This document shows, piece after piece, positions 9,206 through 18,481 of a stretch of DNA of 64,000 nucleotides. Source of the stretch: Onion yellows phytoplasma OY-M (GTDB lineage Bacteria; Bacillota_I; Bacilli_A; Acholeplasmatales; Acholeplasmataceae); NCBI GenBank assembly GCA_000009845.1, contig AP006628.2, positions 248,001-312,000 on the forward strand, read 5' to 3'. Every line of letters begins with the position of its first letter. Positions within the stretch are counted from its first letter, which is position 1. The position numbers and the translations under genes were made by a program. Below the pieces are notes generated by a model. That model made no database searches and had not been told where the DNA came from. It saw only the letters and a list, made by a program, of their open reading frames with translations.

Positions 9206-9562
9206 ATGCCTTTTAGCAAATTAGGACGCAATAAATCTCAAAGAAGAGCTTTGTTAAGAACTTTAATGACTGATTTAATTGTGCAAGAAAAAATTATGAT
9301 AACTGAATCCAAAGCTAAAGAATTACAAAAATTAGCTGATAAAATGGTTACTTTATCTAAAAAAAATACTTTGCATACTAGACGCCAAGCCAAAAGACAT
9401 CTTTTTGATGAAAAAATCAACGATGACACTACAGTTTTGCAAAAACTATTTAAAGATATCTCCTCTAAATATCTTGATCGTCAAGGTGGATATACTAGAG
9501 TTATTAAAACTGTTCCTCGTCGTGGTGATGGTGCTCCAATGGCAATTATTGCTTTTGTTTAA
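9206..9562 (+). CDS. rplQ: 50S ribosomal protein L17
   Basis: The 118-residue product has the L17 opening KLGRNKSQRRALLRTLMTDL and the later KELQKLADKMVTLSKK and GGYTRVIKTVPRRGDGAPMA. L17 lies near the polypeptide exit tunnel. The ATG follows GAAAGGACAG by about 14 bases, a rather long spacing. It is the last gene of the alpha operon here and is followed by a hairpin with a T-run at 9614-9651. Confidence 0.96.
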   Translation: MPFSKLGRNKSQRRALLRTLMTDLIVQEKIMITESKAKELQKLADKMVTLSKKNTLHTRRQAKRHLFDEKINDDTTVLQKLFKDISSKYLDRQGGYTRVIKTVPRRGDGAPMAIIAFV

Positions 9563-9613
9563 TAACAATTAACCGAGTATTTTTAGGTTCTTGCTCAAAA
9601 AACTTAAATTATC

Positions 9614-9651
9614 AAAACCTTCTTATCTTAAGGATTAAGGAGGTTTTTTTA
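9614..9651 (+). terminator. Rho-independent terminator after rplQ
   Basis: An imperfect stem AAAACCTTCTTATC / GATTAAGGAGGTTTT with a small loop, followed by seven T. It closes the long spc/alpha transcript before truA. Confidence 0.7.
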
Positions 9652-9733
9652 ATATTAACCCCTTTTTTCTTCACTCCTTATTTCCCATTTTAAATTCTTA
9701 ATAAATATTTTGTAGTTACAAAAGGAGGCATTT

Positions 9734-10465
9734 TTGCAACACTTTTTTTATAAATTAATTTTAAGCTATGATGGCACTTGTTATTATGGATATCAAAAAC
9801 AACCTCAAAAAATAACCGTGCAACAAACTTTCGAAAAAGCTTTAAAAAAAATGACCCATCAAAACATCCCTACTTTTGCAGCTAGTAGAACCGATAAAGG
9901 AGTCCATTCCCAAGGGCAAACCCTTCATTTCCAAACCACTTTTTTTCTAAAACCCACACATTTCCAAAAAACTCTTAATTATCTTTTGCCTCCTGATATT
10001 AGAGTTAGACAAATGAACTTTGCCACTCCTAATTTTCATGCTCGTTATTCAGCGAAATCAAAAATTTATCAATATGTTTTTTCCAAAAAACCTCTCAACG
10101 CTTTTAACCATCATTTTCAAATTTTTGCTGACAAACTTTATTTTGATAAAATCACCAAAGCCCTAAAATTTATTGAAGGCACCCATAATTTTTTTGCTTT
10201 TACTAGCGAGACCCAACCTAAAAATTTTTCTAAAACCATTTTTCAAGCCTTTCTCAAAGAAACTTCACACAAATATATTTTAGTTTTTCATGGAAACGGT
10301 TTTTTAAAATATATGATTCGTTTTTTGGTAGGAAGTTTAATTGAAATTGGTAAAAATAAACTTTCTTTGGAACAATTTCAAGCGATGTTATTAGGCAACA
10401 CAACTAAAAAAGCAACCCTTTTGGCTCCTTCTAAAGCCTTAGTTTTAAAAAAAATTTTTTATTGA
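9734..10465 (+). CDS. truA: tRNA pseudouridine(38-40) synthase TruA (TTG start)
   Basis: The 243-residue enzyme isomerises U38-U40 in the tRNA anticodon arm. Family marks are LSYDGTCYYGYQKQP at the start and the catalytic aspartate D54 in SRTDKGVHSQGQ; FHARYSAKSKIYQYVF and FLKYMIRFLVGSLIEIG are also typical. No ATG fits: the frame begins at TTG 9734 directly after AAAGGAGGCATTT, which decides the start. In many Firmicutes energy-coupling-factor transporter genes stand between rplQ and truA; here they are absent from this place. Confidence 0.94.
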   Translation: MQHFFYKLILSYDGTCYYGYQKQPQKITVQQTFEKALKKMTHQNIPTFAASRTDKGVHSQGQTLHFQTTFFLKPTHFQKTLNYLLPPDIRVRQMNFATPNFHARYSAKSKIYQYVFSKKPLNAFNHHFQIFADKLYFDKITKALKFIEGTHNFFAFTSETQPKNFSKTIFQAFLKETSHKYILVFHGNGFLKYMIRFLVGSLIEIGKNKLSLEQFQAMLLGNTTKKATLLAPSKALVLKKIFY

Positions 10466-10512
10466 TTTTGTGACAATAAATAAAAATACACAAAAAGGAG
10501 AATTTATACTAA

Positions 10513-11136
10513 ATGTTTATTTCTTTTGAAGGTTGTGAAGGCACCGGAAAAACCACCCATTCACGTTATTTATTTGAAAAATTAAGTAAAAAATATTCGT
10601 GTGTTTTAACCAAAGAACCTGGTGGCGGTTTATTTAATGAAGTAATTAGAAATATTTTGTTGCATTCTTCTAACAAACAAATAGATTTCCACACTGAGGC
10701 TTTGTTATTTGCAGCAGATAGAGCAGAACATTTAAGCAAATTAATTATTCCTGCTTTACAACAAAACAAAATAGTTATTTGTGATCGTTATTTAGATTCG
10801 ACTATAGCTTATCAAGTTTATGCTCGCGGTTTAAGTCAAGATTTTGTTTTAAATATTAATAATTTTGCTCTAAATTACATCCCCAACATTACTTTTTATC
10901 TAGATTTAGACCCTAAAATAGGCATTCAAAGAGTCAAACAATTTAGACCTAAAGAAATTAATTCGTTTGATTTGCAAAAACTGTCTTTTCATAAAAAAGT
11001 ACGCAAAGGCTACCTTGACCTTTGTCAAAAAGACCAACAAAAAAGAATTTTTTTAATTGATGCAAGCAAGCCCTTGGAAAACATTTATAACATCATTGAA
11101 CAAAAACTCAAAGAAGTCTTTCAAATAGAATTATGA
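10513..11136 (+). CDS. tmk: Thymidylate kinase
   Basis: The 207-residue enzyme phosphorylates dTMP to dTDP. It has the P-loop GCEGTGKTT at residues 7-15, TKEPGGG (33-39) and the DRY motif (91-93) followed by the substrate-binding DSTIAYQVYARGL. AAAAGGAG lies 14 bases before the ATG. The TGA stop overlaps the ATG of holB. The tmk-holB pair is common in Firmicutes and links nucleotide supply with replication. Confidence 0.95.
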   Translation: MFISFEGCEGTGKTTHSRYLFEKLSKKYSCVLTKEPGGGLFNEVIRNILLHSSNKQIDFHTEALLFAADRAEHLSKLIIPALQQNKIVICDRYLDSTIAYQVYARGLSQDFVLNINNFALNYIPNITFYLDLDPKIGIQRVKQFRPKEINSFDLQKLSFHKKVRKGYLDLCQKDQQKRIFLIDASKPLENIYNIIEQKLKEVFQIEL

Positions 11137-12122
11137 ACAAAACCCAATCTTTGTTAGCCAAATTTAACCAAATTATCCAAAATAATAAACTCGCCCATCT
11201 TTATTTAGTTGTTGGCTCCACTCTTTCCCGACAAAAATTATTTGTTTTGGAACTTGCCTATCGTATTTTCAAACCTCATGACCCTCATCTTTTGAAAAAA
11301 GATACCTTACTTAATTCGCAATACCCCAATTTTTATTATTTAACCAAACAAAACCATCTTTTTACCAAAGAACAAATTTTGCAATTTCAAAAAAACTTTT
11401 TGCAAACTTCTTTATTCGGAACCCAAAGAATTTATGTAATTGAAGAAATAGAAAAAATAACTACCCAAACTTCCAACAGTTTATTGCATTTTTTTGAAAA
11501 TCCTTCCAACAACAATACTATAGGCTTTTTATTAACAAATAATTTAGAACAAGTTTTACCAACCATAGTTTCTCGTTGTCAAATTATTAATATCTCTGAT
11601 ACTGTGGATGCAAAATCACAAAATTTAGACTCTAAAACCAAATCCCAAATAGATGCTTTTGATTTTTCCTTAAGTAATTTAATAAATAAAAATTCCGATC
11701 AAATGGATTTATTTGTTGCCAGCGATTATTATCAAAATTTTAAACAATTTTTTTTGGATTTTCTTATTCAATTCCCAAAAACAATTTCATTAAAATTAGC
11801 AGTTTTTGCCTCTCCTCTGCTTGCAAAACTTATCTCTTGTCCTCATTTTTTAAATGATTTTTTATCAGTATTATTACGTTTTTTTTCTGATATTTTATAT
11901 GAAAAAACACCTAACTCCAAAACACCCATTTATTTTTCCAAAACACAAATTTTAACAAATCCAGAATATCAAAAATACTATCAAACCCTGCCCCTTCCAA
12001 CCACTTTTAATATTTTAAAAATTATTCACCAAATTTACAAAAAACAAAATATATTATCTAACCAAGAAAATCTTTTCATGGCTTTGTTAATTCAATTAGA
12101 AGCCCAAAGACTTTCATTTTAA
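11133..12122 (+). CDS. holB: DNA polymerase III, delta-prime subunit
   Basis: The 329-residue protein resembles the clamp-loader delta-prime subunit: LAHLYLVVGS at the N-terminus, RIYVIEEIEKITTQTSNSLLHFFENP in the Walker B-like region and the SRC motif (VSRCQII) of clamp loaders. There is no intact Walker A P-loop, as is normal for delta-prime. The C-terminal half is less recognisable and rich in phenylalanine. It overlaps tmk by 4 bases (ATGA). The call rests on motif, size and tmk neighbourhood. Confidence 0.85.
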   Translation: MNKTQSLLAKFNQIIQNNKLAHLYLVVGSTLSRQKLFVLELAYRIFKPHDPHLLKKDTLLNSQYPNFYYLTKQNHLFTKEQILQFQKNFLQTSLFGTQRIYVIEEIEKITTQTSNSLLHFFENPSNNNTIGFLLTNNLEQVLPTIVSRCQIINISDTVDAKSQNLDSKTKSQIDAFDFSLSNLINKNSDQMDLFVASDYYQNFKQFFLDFLIQFPKTISLKLAVFASPLLAKLISCPHFLNDFLSVLLRFFSDILYEKTPNSKTPIYFSKTQILTNPEYQKYYQTLPLPTTFNILKIIHQIYKKQNILSNQENLFMALLIQLEAQRLSF

Positions 12123-12205
12123 ATCTTTAAAAATTTGCACCCCCCCCTATTTAAAGCAATATAAAATTTTGCACACACCCAAACCCAACAAATAAGGTAA
12201 AAAAT

Positions 12206-13063
12206 ATGTTATTTCAACAACAAAGTTTTTGCAACGCCAAACCTACTTTATATTTGGTAGCAACTCCCATAGGCAATTTACAAGACATCACCTTAAGAGC
12301 ACTTGCCACTTTAAAAGAAGTTTTTTTAATTTTAGCAGAAGATACTAGAAGAGCCAAAAAACTTTTACACACTTATCAAATCCAAACACCTTTACTTTCT
12401 TATTATGAACACAATCAAACAAGAAGGCTACCTCAAATTTTAGAACTTTTATCACAAGGAAAAAATATTGCCTTAATTAGTGATGCAGGCACTCCTCTTA
12501 TTAGCGATCCTGGGTTTTCTTTGGTTTGTGAAGTGCAAAAACATGGTTTTAATGTGGTAGCGATTCCAGGAGTATCTGCTTTTTTAACTGCTTTTATGAC
12601 TTCTGCCATCCCCTCACCTTTTATCTTTTTGGCTTTTTTACCCCGTTTGTCTCAAGCTTTGGAAAAATATTTACTCCAATATAAAAACGCCTCAGAAAGC
12701 CTTGTTATTTACGAATCTCCTCATAGAATTAAAAAGACTTTACTTTTAATACATAAATTATATGGTAATAGAAAAATTTCTTTAGCGCGCGAATTGACTA
12801 AAAAATTCGAAACCATTATCAATGGCAATCTTGACTCTATTTTAGAATTTGATTTAATTAATAAGGGCGAATATGTCATTGTTGTTGCAGGCAACCCCAA
12901 CCCCAACGAACATTTGCTTGCTCTAAGCATAAACGATCACGTTCTTTTTTACCTTAAATTAGGCTTTAACGAAAAAGAGGCTTTTAGCAAAGTTGCTCAA
13001 GAAAGAAACATTACCAAAAAAGAAATTTATCACCAATACAAAATCAAAAACCCCCAATCTTGA
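12206..13063 (+). CDS. rsmI: 16S rRNA (cytidine-1402-2'-O)-methyltransferase RsmI
   Basis: The 285-residue product has the tetrapyrrole-methylase fold motifs of RsmI (YraL): LYLVATPIGNLQDITLRAL, ILAEDTRRAKKLL, ISDAGTPLISDPGF and VVAIPGVSAFLTA. It uses S-adenosylmethionine to methylate C1402 in the ribosomal P site. AAGGTAAAAAAT precedes the ATG. It lies after tmk-holB, a common Firmicutes order, with 83 non-coding bases in front. Confidence 0.93.
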   Translation: MLFQQQSFCNAKPTLYLVATPIGNLQDITLRALATLKEVFLILAEDTRRAKKLLHTYQIQTPLLSYYEHNQTRRLPQILELLSQGKNIALISDAGTPLISDPGFSLVCEVQKHGFNVVAIPGVSAFLTAFMTSAIPSPFIFLAFLPRLSQALEKYLLQYKNASESLVIYESPHRIKKTLLLIHKLYGNRKISLARELTKKFETIINGNLDSILEFDLINKGEYVIVVAGNPNPNEHLLALSINDHVLFYLKLGFNEKEAFSKVAQERNITKKEIYHQYKIKNPQS

Positions 13064-13148
13064 TTTGATTTCCCAAACCACATGCAGATTTTTCCCAACA
13101 ACCCACAATTAAAAAATATTTTTGTCACCATTTATTTAAGGAGTTTTT

Positions 13149-14711
13149 ATGAAAACAACCCCCAACCAAAAACCTAAATTTTTTCTTTCCACAGCAATTG
13201 CCTATGCTTCTGGCATTCCGCACATTGGAAACGTTTACGAATCTATTTTAGCTGATGCCATTGCTCGTTTCAAACGCCTAGAAGGATTTGATGTTTTGTT
13301 TCAAACAGGAACCGATGAACACGGACAAAAAATTGCTGCCAAAGCTTTGCAACAAGGCAAAAATCCCCAAGAATACGTAGACCAAATATCTTTGGAAATT
13401 AAAAGAATTTATGATTTAATGCAAGTAAGTTACGATAAATTTGCAAAAACTACCAATCCCCACCACAAACAAACAGTTCAAGCCATCTTTTACAAGTTAT
13501 GGCAACAAGGAGATATTTATTTAGGAAAATATCAAGGGCTTTATTCAGTTGCTGAAGAATCTTATGTGGCTGCCAAAGATTTAATTGATGGAAAAACTTT
13601 TAATGGTGAAACTCCTATTTTAATCAGCGAAGAAACTTATTTTTTTAAGCTTTCCAAATATCAAGCCCAGTTATTGCAATATTTAGAAAACAATCCCTCC
13701 TTAATTAAACCTGATGCCCAAAGAAAAGAGCTGTTAAATTTATTAAAAGAACCATTAGCAGATTTGTCTGTTTCTAGAACTTCTTTCAAGTGGGGCATTC
13801 CCGTTCCTTTTGACCCCAAACACGTTATTTATGTTTGGATTGATGCTCTAAGCAATTATCTAACCGGACTAGACTACAATCCTACATCCAAAAATAGTCA
13901 GTTTAATCGATATTGGCCCTGTGATATGCATGTTATTGGTAAAGATATTTTAAGGTTTCACCTTATCTACTGGCCTATTTTATTGATGGCACTTGAAATT
14001 TCACTACCCAAACAGTTTTTAACCCATCCATGGATTTTGTTTGATAAAAATAAAATGTCTAAATCTAAAGGTAACGTTTTGTACGTTGATGATTTGTTAA
14101 AATATTTTCCGGTGGATTCCATTCGTTATTTTGTTCTATCAGAAATTCCTTATGCTCAAGATGGTAATATCACTTATGAATTGTTAGTAGAAAGGCACAA
14201 TAGTGACCTAGCTAATGTTTTGGGAAATTTAGTTCATAGAGTTTTTGGGATGGTAAAAAGTTATCGCCAAAATAATTTATCCAAAACTTTAATTACAACT
14301 AATTTAGATCCCAAATTTGATTTATCCAAACAAGCTTTAGCAACTCTTCCTTTGGTTCGTCTCAAAATGCAAGATTGTAAAGTAGGAGATTCCTTGAAAG
14401 AAATTATGAATTTGGCTCGTTTTGCTAATAAATACATTGATTTGGTAGAACCTTGGAATTTATTTAAAAATCCTGAAAAACAACAACTATTAGACCACAC
14501 ACTATATTCTTTGGTAGAAACTTTAAGGTTTTTAGGGGTTTTATTGCAACCTTTTTTGCCTCAAACTGCTCATAAAATTTTAACTCAACTCAAAGCCTCC
14601 GATATTACTTTTGAAAGTTTAGATACTTTCGGGCTTCTTTCAAGTCAAAAATTAGATAATTATCATATTTTATTTAATCGTTTGGAAATTGATGAAGTTT
14701 TACCTAGATAA
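13149..14711 (+). CDS. metG: Methionyl-tRNA synthetase
   Basis: The 520-residue class I enzyme has the HIGH-type motif PHIGN at 24-28 and KMSKSKGN starting at residue 302. Also visible are FQTGTDEHGQKI and WIDALSNYLTGL. It lacks the C-terminal tRNA-binding domain found in longer forms and the zinc-knuckle cysteines, like the short mollicute enzymes. AAGGAG precedes the ATG by 6 bases. It charges initiator and elongator tRNA-Met; neither tRNA is in this window. Confidence 0.95.
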   Translation: MKTTPNQKPKFFLSTAIAYASGIPHIGNVYESILADAIARFKRLEGFDVLFQTGTDEHGQKIAAKALQQGKNPQEYVDQISLEIKRIYDLMQVSYDKFAKTTNPHHKQTVQAIFYKLWQQGDIYLGKYQGLYSVAEESYVAAKDLIDGKTFNGETPILISEETYFFKLSKYQAQLLQYLENNPSLIKPDAQRKELLNLLKEPLADLSVSRTSFKWGIPVPFDPKHVIYVWIDALSNYLTGLDYNPTSKNSQFNRYWPCDMHVIGKDILRFHLIYWPILLMALEISLPKQFLTHPWILFDKNKMSKSKGNVLYVDDLLKYFPVDSIRYFVLSEIPYAQDGNITYELLVERHNSDLANVLGNLVHRVFGMVKSYRQNNLSKTLITTNLDPKFDLSKQALATLPLVRLKMQDCKVGDSLKEIMNLARFANKYIDLVEPWNLFKNPEKQQLLDHTLYSLVETLRFLGVLLQPFLPQTAHKILTQLKASDITFESLDTFGLLSSQKLDNYHILFNRLEIDEVLPR

Positions 14712-14843
14712 TTAAATTATTAACATACAATAATTTTATTTATTTTAATGAGTTTGCACTTTTTTGAAACTTCTTTATATTATTACATTTATATGTTCAC
14801 ATTTAAAATAATGAATTCATAATTAATTTTAATTTCTCGAAGA

Positions 14844-17017
14844 ATGGGTATGGCTCCAATGATTATAATTTTAAAAAAGAACTTTTTGCGATGTTGCCTG
14901 ATCCTTTTTATAATATCTTTTTGGAATTATTTTCTTTTTGCAAATTTAATGGTAAAAGGGGCAATACCCAAAAAAAATAATCCAGAAAAAGAATCCGAAC
15001 AACCACAATCACAAGAAACAATTGCCAAACAAACTCCCAAAAAAAGAATAAAAAGATCTTCCAAACAATAAAACAAAACGGATTTTGAGCCAATCTCAAG
15101 TGAAACTAAATTTAATGATGTGGCAGGGATGGAAGAAGAAAAACAACTTCTCCAACGTTTTATTGATTTTTTAAAAGAACCTAAAAAATATCATGAAGCA
15201 GGAGCCAAAATTCCTAAAGGAATTTTGTTGTATGGACCTCCAGGAACAGGAAAAACCTTACTTGTAAAAGCTCTTGCAGGTGAATCAGACTCATCCTTTT
15301 ATGCTTTTAGTGGTACTGATTTTTTGCAAAGAATTCATGGTGATGGTGCTAAAAAAGTAAGAGATTTGTTTGAAAAAACAAAAACCCATAAAACAAGCAT
15401 TATTTTTATTGATGAAATTGATTCTTTTGGTATTGCTAGAAACGATTTTAGCCAAAAAGAAAAAGAAATAACTACAGAATTATTAAATCAAATGGATGGG
15501 ATTAAATCCAAAGATAATGAAAATAATGTCATTGTGATAGCTGCTACTAACAGAGTAGAATCTCTAGATTCTGCCTTGCTTCGTCCAGGACGTTTTGATT
15601 ATGTAGTTAATGTTTTGCTCCCTGACCTTAAAGCAAGAAAAGCTATTTTAAAATTATGTGCTAAAGGCAAACAAATAGCTGATGAGGATATTAATTTAGA
15701 ACAATTAGCCCAAGAAACCCAAGGATTAAGTGGTGCTCAACTCAAAGCCATTTTAAATGAGGCTTCAATGCTTCAAGCAGAAAAAAACAAATAACAAGAA
15801 TTGCAAAAAATTTCTTCTGAAACAATTATTCAAGCTAAAGAAAACGTTTTATTAGGGATAACAAATTCTTCCAAAACATATAATCACAAAGAAAAAGAAA
15901 TTGTTTCTACTCATGCAGCTGCTAAAATAATTATCAGCCAAGTCAAAAACACTCATTTTTTAAGTTCGGTTTCTTTAATTCCACGCTCTTATGATAAAAT
16001 ATTGACTTTATTTGCTAAAGAACAGACCCCTAATATTTTATTAAAAGAAACTTTAATCCAAGAAATTACCGTTCTTTTAGCAGGAAAAGCTGCTGAAGAA
16101 GTGATTTGCGAAACAACTATTGATAAAGCTTGTTCTGATTTTGTTGAGGCTTTCCACAAATCCCAAGAACTAACACGTTTTTTTGGTTATAATTCGATAT
16201 CAGTTAAAGATAAAGAAGATTTACAAAGAGATATTTTAAAAAAATGTTTTTCTGATGCCAAAGCTTTAGTGAAATTAAATGAACCTTTAATTAAAGAATT
16301 GTCTCAAAAATTACAAGAACAAAATATTACTCCAATGCCACAAATTAAAGAATTTTTACAAAACAAACAAATAAAAGATATGAAAGAAATTAAAATTCAA
16401 CCATTCCAACCTGCAAAAGGTTTTAACAAAACTACTATTTGGCATTTTATTTGCACTTTGCTTTTTGTCCTTTTTCTTTTATTATCAACAATTTTAATTT
16501 TTAAAACCATTTATTGGTTGTTTGCTATTCCTAAAAATTATTTTATTTTCAAGAAAAAAATTATCACCACCTTTTTAATTGTGGTAAGTTTGATGTTTTC
16601 TATTTTGTTTTTTTCTTTTGATTGCTATCATCATTTGCCTTTTATAAATGCCACTTCCAACATTACTGTTTCTGATTTATTGAATAAAATTGATAATTAT
16701 GAAACCAAAAAAATTCTTATTTTGCTAAAAATAGTTGGCTGGAAGGTTTTTATTACCATATCAAATTAATTGATAAAAACGGAGTCCCTTTTTATTGCAA
16801 ACTAAAACCTATTTCTCAAAACATTTTGGAACAAAAAATAGCTTCTCTTAAATACAAAGATTTTATTTCCCAAGAAGAAAAATATTTTGATTGGGTAAAC
16901 TTATTAATTAAAATAATCCTTTCTTTGTCTTCATTTGTGTTTTTGCTTTATGGTTGCCTTAACATTAAACGGATTAGAAAACAATTCTCAAACGAACAAA
17001 TTTCCAAAAAAATATGA
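14844..17017 (+). pseudogene. Decayed FtsH-like AAA+ membrane protease locus, protease site lost
   Basis: One frame runs from 14844 to 16769 but is cut by two in-frame TAA codons (15069-15071 and 15792-15794). It encodes a short hydrophobic N-terminus, then a well preserved AAA domain (Walker A GPPGTGKT, Walker B IIFIDEID, IAATNRVESLDSALLRPGRF) and a degraded peptidase part. The zinc motif HEAGH reads HAAAK at about 15916-15930, and the usual pore-loop FVG is replaced. After about 16430 come two membrane segments and a stretch like the outer domain of a second FtsH (VSDLLNKIDN), which after a missing base near 16730 continues to 17017 in another frame with a further membrane segment. FtsH-like genes are multi-copy in phytoplasmas (known); this copy looks like a remnant, possibly of two tandem genes. 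Confidence 0.8.
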
Positions 17018-17159
17018 TTCATAAAAATGCATTTTTTCATTTTGTTTTAAAAATTAAAATAACTAAAACATATCTTTATTAATTAACATTTTTTAAATTA
17101 TAATAAATGGTGTATGCCAAAACCCAAACCCCAAAAAAACAAAAGGAGTTTTAAATATA

Positions 17160-17478
17160 ATGAGTAATTTAATGAATTATCAAGGACAAGATTTTGAAAC
17201 CATAACTGCCACACAACAATTGGTAGTTGTTGATTTTTTTGCTACATGGTGGTCCTCCATGTCAAAGATTATTGCCTGTTTTGGATGAAGTTTGCCTTTT
17301 AGAAAAAGACATTCTTTTTTACAAAGTAGACGTTGATTTTTTTAGACAATTAGCATTAGAAAAAGGCGTTTCTGGCTTTCCCACCCTTATTTTATACAAA
17401 GATAAAAAAGAATTAGCAAGACATAGTGGTTTTCTAAATAAAGAAGACTTGCTTAAATTTTTACATTCTTATAAATAA
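17160..17478 (+). CDS. trxA: Thioredoxin, frameshift at the active site
   Basis: The ATG at 17160 follows AAAAGGAG and encodes a thioredoxin N-terminus (TQQLVVVDFFATW). At TGGTGGTCC (about 17248-17254) the frame must shift by +1 to continue as PPCQRLLPVLDEV and GVSGFPTLILYKDKKEL (cis-proline loop GFPT). Removing one G gives WCPPCQ, a normal CxxC redox site, and a 105-residue protein of family length. As written, translation would stop soon after the shift and the active-site cysteine pair would never be made. Thioredoxin keeps cytosolic thiols reduced. It stands just before truB. Confidence 0.88.
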
Positions 17479-17511
17479 GTTTACCACAAACCGAAAGCAA
17501 AATCAAACGTT

Positions 17512-18363
17512 ATGAACGGATTTTTTTTAGTCAACAAACCAGAAAAGATGACATCACATGATGTAGTTTTTCAAATTAAAAAAAAATTTCATTTTGACAA
17601 AGTAGGACACACAGGAACTCTTGATCCTTTAGCCTCAGGACTTTTAATTATTTGTGTGGGTAAAGCCACTAAACTGGCTTTTTTGTTCGATAAACTGCCA
17701 AAAACTTATCAAGGAACCTTTCTTTTTAATAAACATTATGATACTTTGGATGTGACAGGTAAATTGTTGGATACCAAAAACACCCCTTTAACTGATTGTA
17801 ACATCCAAAAAAGTTTTGCATCTTTTCATCAAAAAAAGTATTTGCAAATACCTCCTATGTTTTCAGCAGTTAAAATTAAAGGGAAAAAAATGTATCGTTT
17901 AGCACGCAAAAATCAAGTTGTAGATATTCCTCCAAGAGAAGTTTTTATTCATCATTTTGAAAAAACATCTTTGTTTTGTCGCGACCAAGTAGATTTTTTG
18001 GCACATGTTTCCAAAGGAACTTATATTAGAAGTCTTGCGCGCGATCTAGCTTTGCAATTAAATACTTATGGTGCTCTTCTTCGTTTGCAAAGAACTGCAA
18101 TTGGCACGCATTTATTACAAAACGCTAAAACTATTGAAAATTTAGAACTCAATGATTTGATTTTGGATAGTACTTTTTTTGCTGCTTACGATGAACTTAT
18201 TTTAAATGATTATTTAATTAAGTTAGTAAAAAACGGTACTCATTTAGACCAAAGACAAATAACTACTAAAAAACCTTTTATAGTTAAAGATAGTAATAAA
18301 AATTTTGTTGCTTATTATGATACCTTGGATGAAAATAAATACTATCCGCGTTATTTTTTTTAA
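17512..18363 (+). CDS. truB: tRNA pseudouridine(55) synthase TruB
   Basis: The 283-residue enzyme makes pseudouridine 55 in the T-loop of tRNAs. Motifs are GFFLVNKPEKMTSHDVV, the catalytic D38 in GHTGTLDPLASGLL, and PPMFSAVKIKGKKMYRLAR and SKGTYIRSLARDL. Its C-terminal part is short and lacks a clear PUA domain. No strong Shine-Dalgarno is visible in the 33 bases after trxA, so it may be translated from the same transcript. Confidence 0.95.
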   Translation: MNGFFLVNKPEKMTSHDVVFQIKKKFHFDKVGHTGTLDPLASGLLIICVGKATKLAFLFDKLPKTYQGTFLFNKHYDTLDVTGKLLDTKNTPLTDCNIQKSFASFHQKKYLQIPPMFSAVKIKGKKMYRLARKNQVVDIPPREVFIHHFEKTSLFCRDQVDFLAHVSKGTYIRSLARDLALQLNTYGALLRLQRTAIGTHLLQNAKTIENLELNDLILDSTFFAAYDELILNDYLIKLVKNGTHLDQRQITTKKPFIVKDSNKNFVAYYDTLDENKYYPRYFF

Positions 18364-18481
18364 TTTGCAATATTTTTAATTATTAACTATTAGAAAAACA
18401 AAAGACATTTTTGAACAATATTTTAATAATAAGTTTTTAAACATCAAACCACACAATCAAGTAAGGAAGGATTGGAAAATA

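Noticed and set aside
9563..9733. Energy-coupling-factor transporter genes expected between rplQ and truA
   Set aside because: The gap is only 171 bases with a terminator; no coding sequence.
16478..16490. A single DnaA-box-like TTATCAACA
   Set aside because: One copy inside the ftsH relic is expected by chance in A+T-rich DNA.
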